From contig JAAZIZ010000393.1 of assembly GCA_012800565.1 (NCBI GenBank), forward strand, positions 1 through 6,721: DNA of 6,721 nt. Direction: 5' to 3'. This document shows, one piece after another, positions 6,482-6,721 of the stretch. Every line of letters begins with the position of its first letter. Position 1 is the first letter of the stretch. Made by a program: the position numbers and the translations under genes. The notes under the pieces are model-generated. The model did no database searches and was not told the DNA's origin. It worked only from the letters and a program-made list of their open reading frames with translations. This DNA is from Lentisphaerota bacterium. GTDB lineage: Bacteria > Verrucomicrobiota > Lentisphaeria > Oligosphaerales > Oligosphaeraceae.

Positions 6482-6535
6482 GATAACTCCTGTTGCTGAA
6501 AACTAAAATCCTGAAAAAGGAACAAGATGGAAAGA

Positions 6536-6565
6536 ATAATATAAGCGTTCGTTCCTTTTTTTCAA
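6536..6565 (-). promoter_or_regulatory. Sigma70-type promoter of the small basic protein gene
   Basis: Read leftward, TTGAAA (6560-6565) is the -35 box. The -10 is TATATT (6538-6543, spacer 16) or, overlapping it, TATTAT (6536-6541, spacer 18). Transcription would start near 6530, giving a leader of about 50 bases before the ATG at 6481. This is the best promoter match in the window. Confidence 0.65.
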
Positions 6566-6645
6566 GCATCACTGGCAAAAAGAAGCGCCGGCCGTCAGTC
6601 CCAAAGAATCAGAAATTGATATTTTCTTTTTCTCGCCTGCCCGGT

Positions 6646-6673
6646 TTGCAAAAAAGTTTTCCGGGCGTAAGGT
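6646..6673 (+). promoter_or_regulatory. Possible rightward promoter for a gene beyond the window
   Basis: TTGCAA (6646-6651) and TAAGGT (6668-6673) are 16 bases apart, downstream of an AT-rich stretch (6616-6632) that could act as an upstream element. The remaining bases to 6721 hold no recognised gene. GGAGAGG at 6687-6693 could be a ribosome binding site or the start of an RNA, but the window ends before this can be judged. The 240 bases from 6482 to 6721 otherwise contain only the leftward promoter of the small gene. Confidence 0.25.
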
Positions 6674-6721
6674 ATCGTGTCGCCTTGGAGAGGTTGCACT
6701 GTTAAGCTGCTAGGCTTGTAA

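Noticed and set aside
6284..6499. A 71-codon rightward frame opposite the small basic gene.
   Set aside because: No ribosome binding site precedes it, and it runs through a leftward terminator and across a better supported leftward gene.
6639..6666. GCCCGG/CCGGGC hairpin as a terminator.
   Set aside because: Only six pairs with a 16-base loop, and no T-run on either side.
6493..6705. A 70-codon rightward frame starting with TTG.
   Set aside because: Rare start, no ribosome binding site, and it covers the promoter of the small gene; its Lys/Phe-rich translation reflects AT-rich control sequence.
6687..6721. A tRNA-like beginning (GGAGAGG, then TTAAG and TTGTAA) at the right edge.
   Set aside because: The D-stem does not pair properly, the D-loop GG is missing, and U33 and a consistent D-stem cannot be satisfied together. 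The window ends before an anticodon stem could be tested.

Overview
The window is a bacterial chromosome segment, GC-rich in its genes with AT-rich spacers. It carries four protein-coding genes. Short spacers, Shine-Dalgarno sequences of AGGAG type, a signal-peptide protein ending in Phe and a two-component hybrid kinase all point to a Gram-negative-type bacterium. The style of the ~930-residue pyruvate phosphate dikinase, the intergenic 9-bp tandem repeat and the tiny basic protein upstream suggest the Lentisphaerota/Verrucomicrobiota (PVC) side. That placement is an impression from family knowledge, not proof.

Left part (1-912). A 9-bp tandem repeat (12 units) starts at the window edge, followed by a non-coding A-rich stretch. 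Next comes a 169-residue exported protein made almost entirely of seven 14-15-residue repeats of the form G-x-x-I-G-L-x-N. A hairpin terminator closes this gene and runs directly into the ribosome binding site of the next one.

Middle (913-3354). A membrane-bound hybrid histidine kinase has two membrane segments, a helical periplasmic sensor, HisKA, HATPase, a receiver and an HPt-like tail. The reading frame breaks inside the HPt-like tail at exactly a perfect 15-bp inverted repeat with a 6-nt loop. Removing one base there restores a 755-residue product with correct HPt motif spacing. Two perfect hairpins follow, the second with a T-run, forming the terminator between this gene and the convergent ppdK.

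Right part (3355-6721, minus strand). A complete pyruvate phosphate dikinase (928 residues, all catalytic motifs present) is preceded by a leader with a long two-part stem-loop. Upstream of it, with its own promoter and terminator, lies a 33-codon gene for a very basic protein (16 of 33 residues Lys/Arg). Beyond it is an AT-rich promoter region that may also fire rightward out of the window.

The genes do not form one pathway. The surface-type repeat protein and the kinase share a strand and may be partly co-transcribed, but no response regulator or transport partner is visible. ppdK is a central-metabolism gene (pyruvate/PEP interconversion with PPi) that stands alone. The most notable observation is the kinase frameshift coinciding with a perfected palindrome. 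No clearly new multi-gene system is visible.
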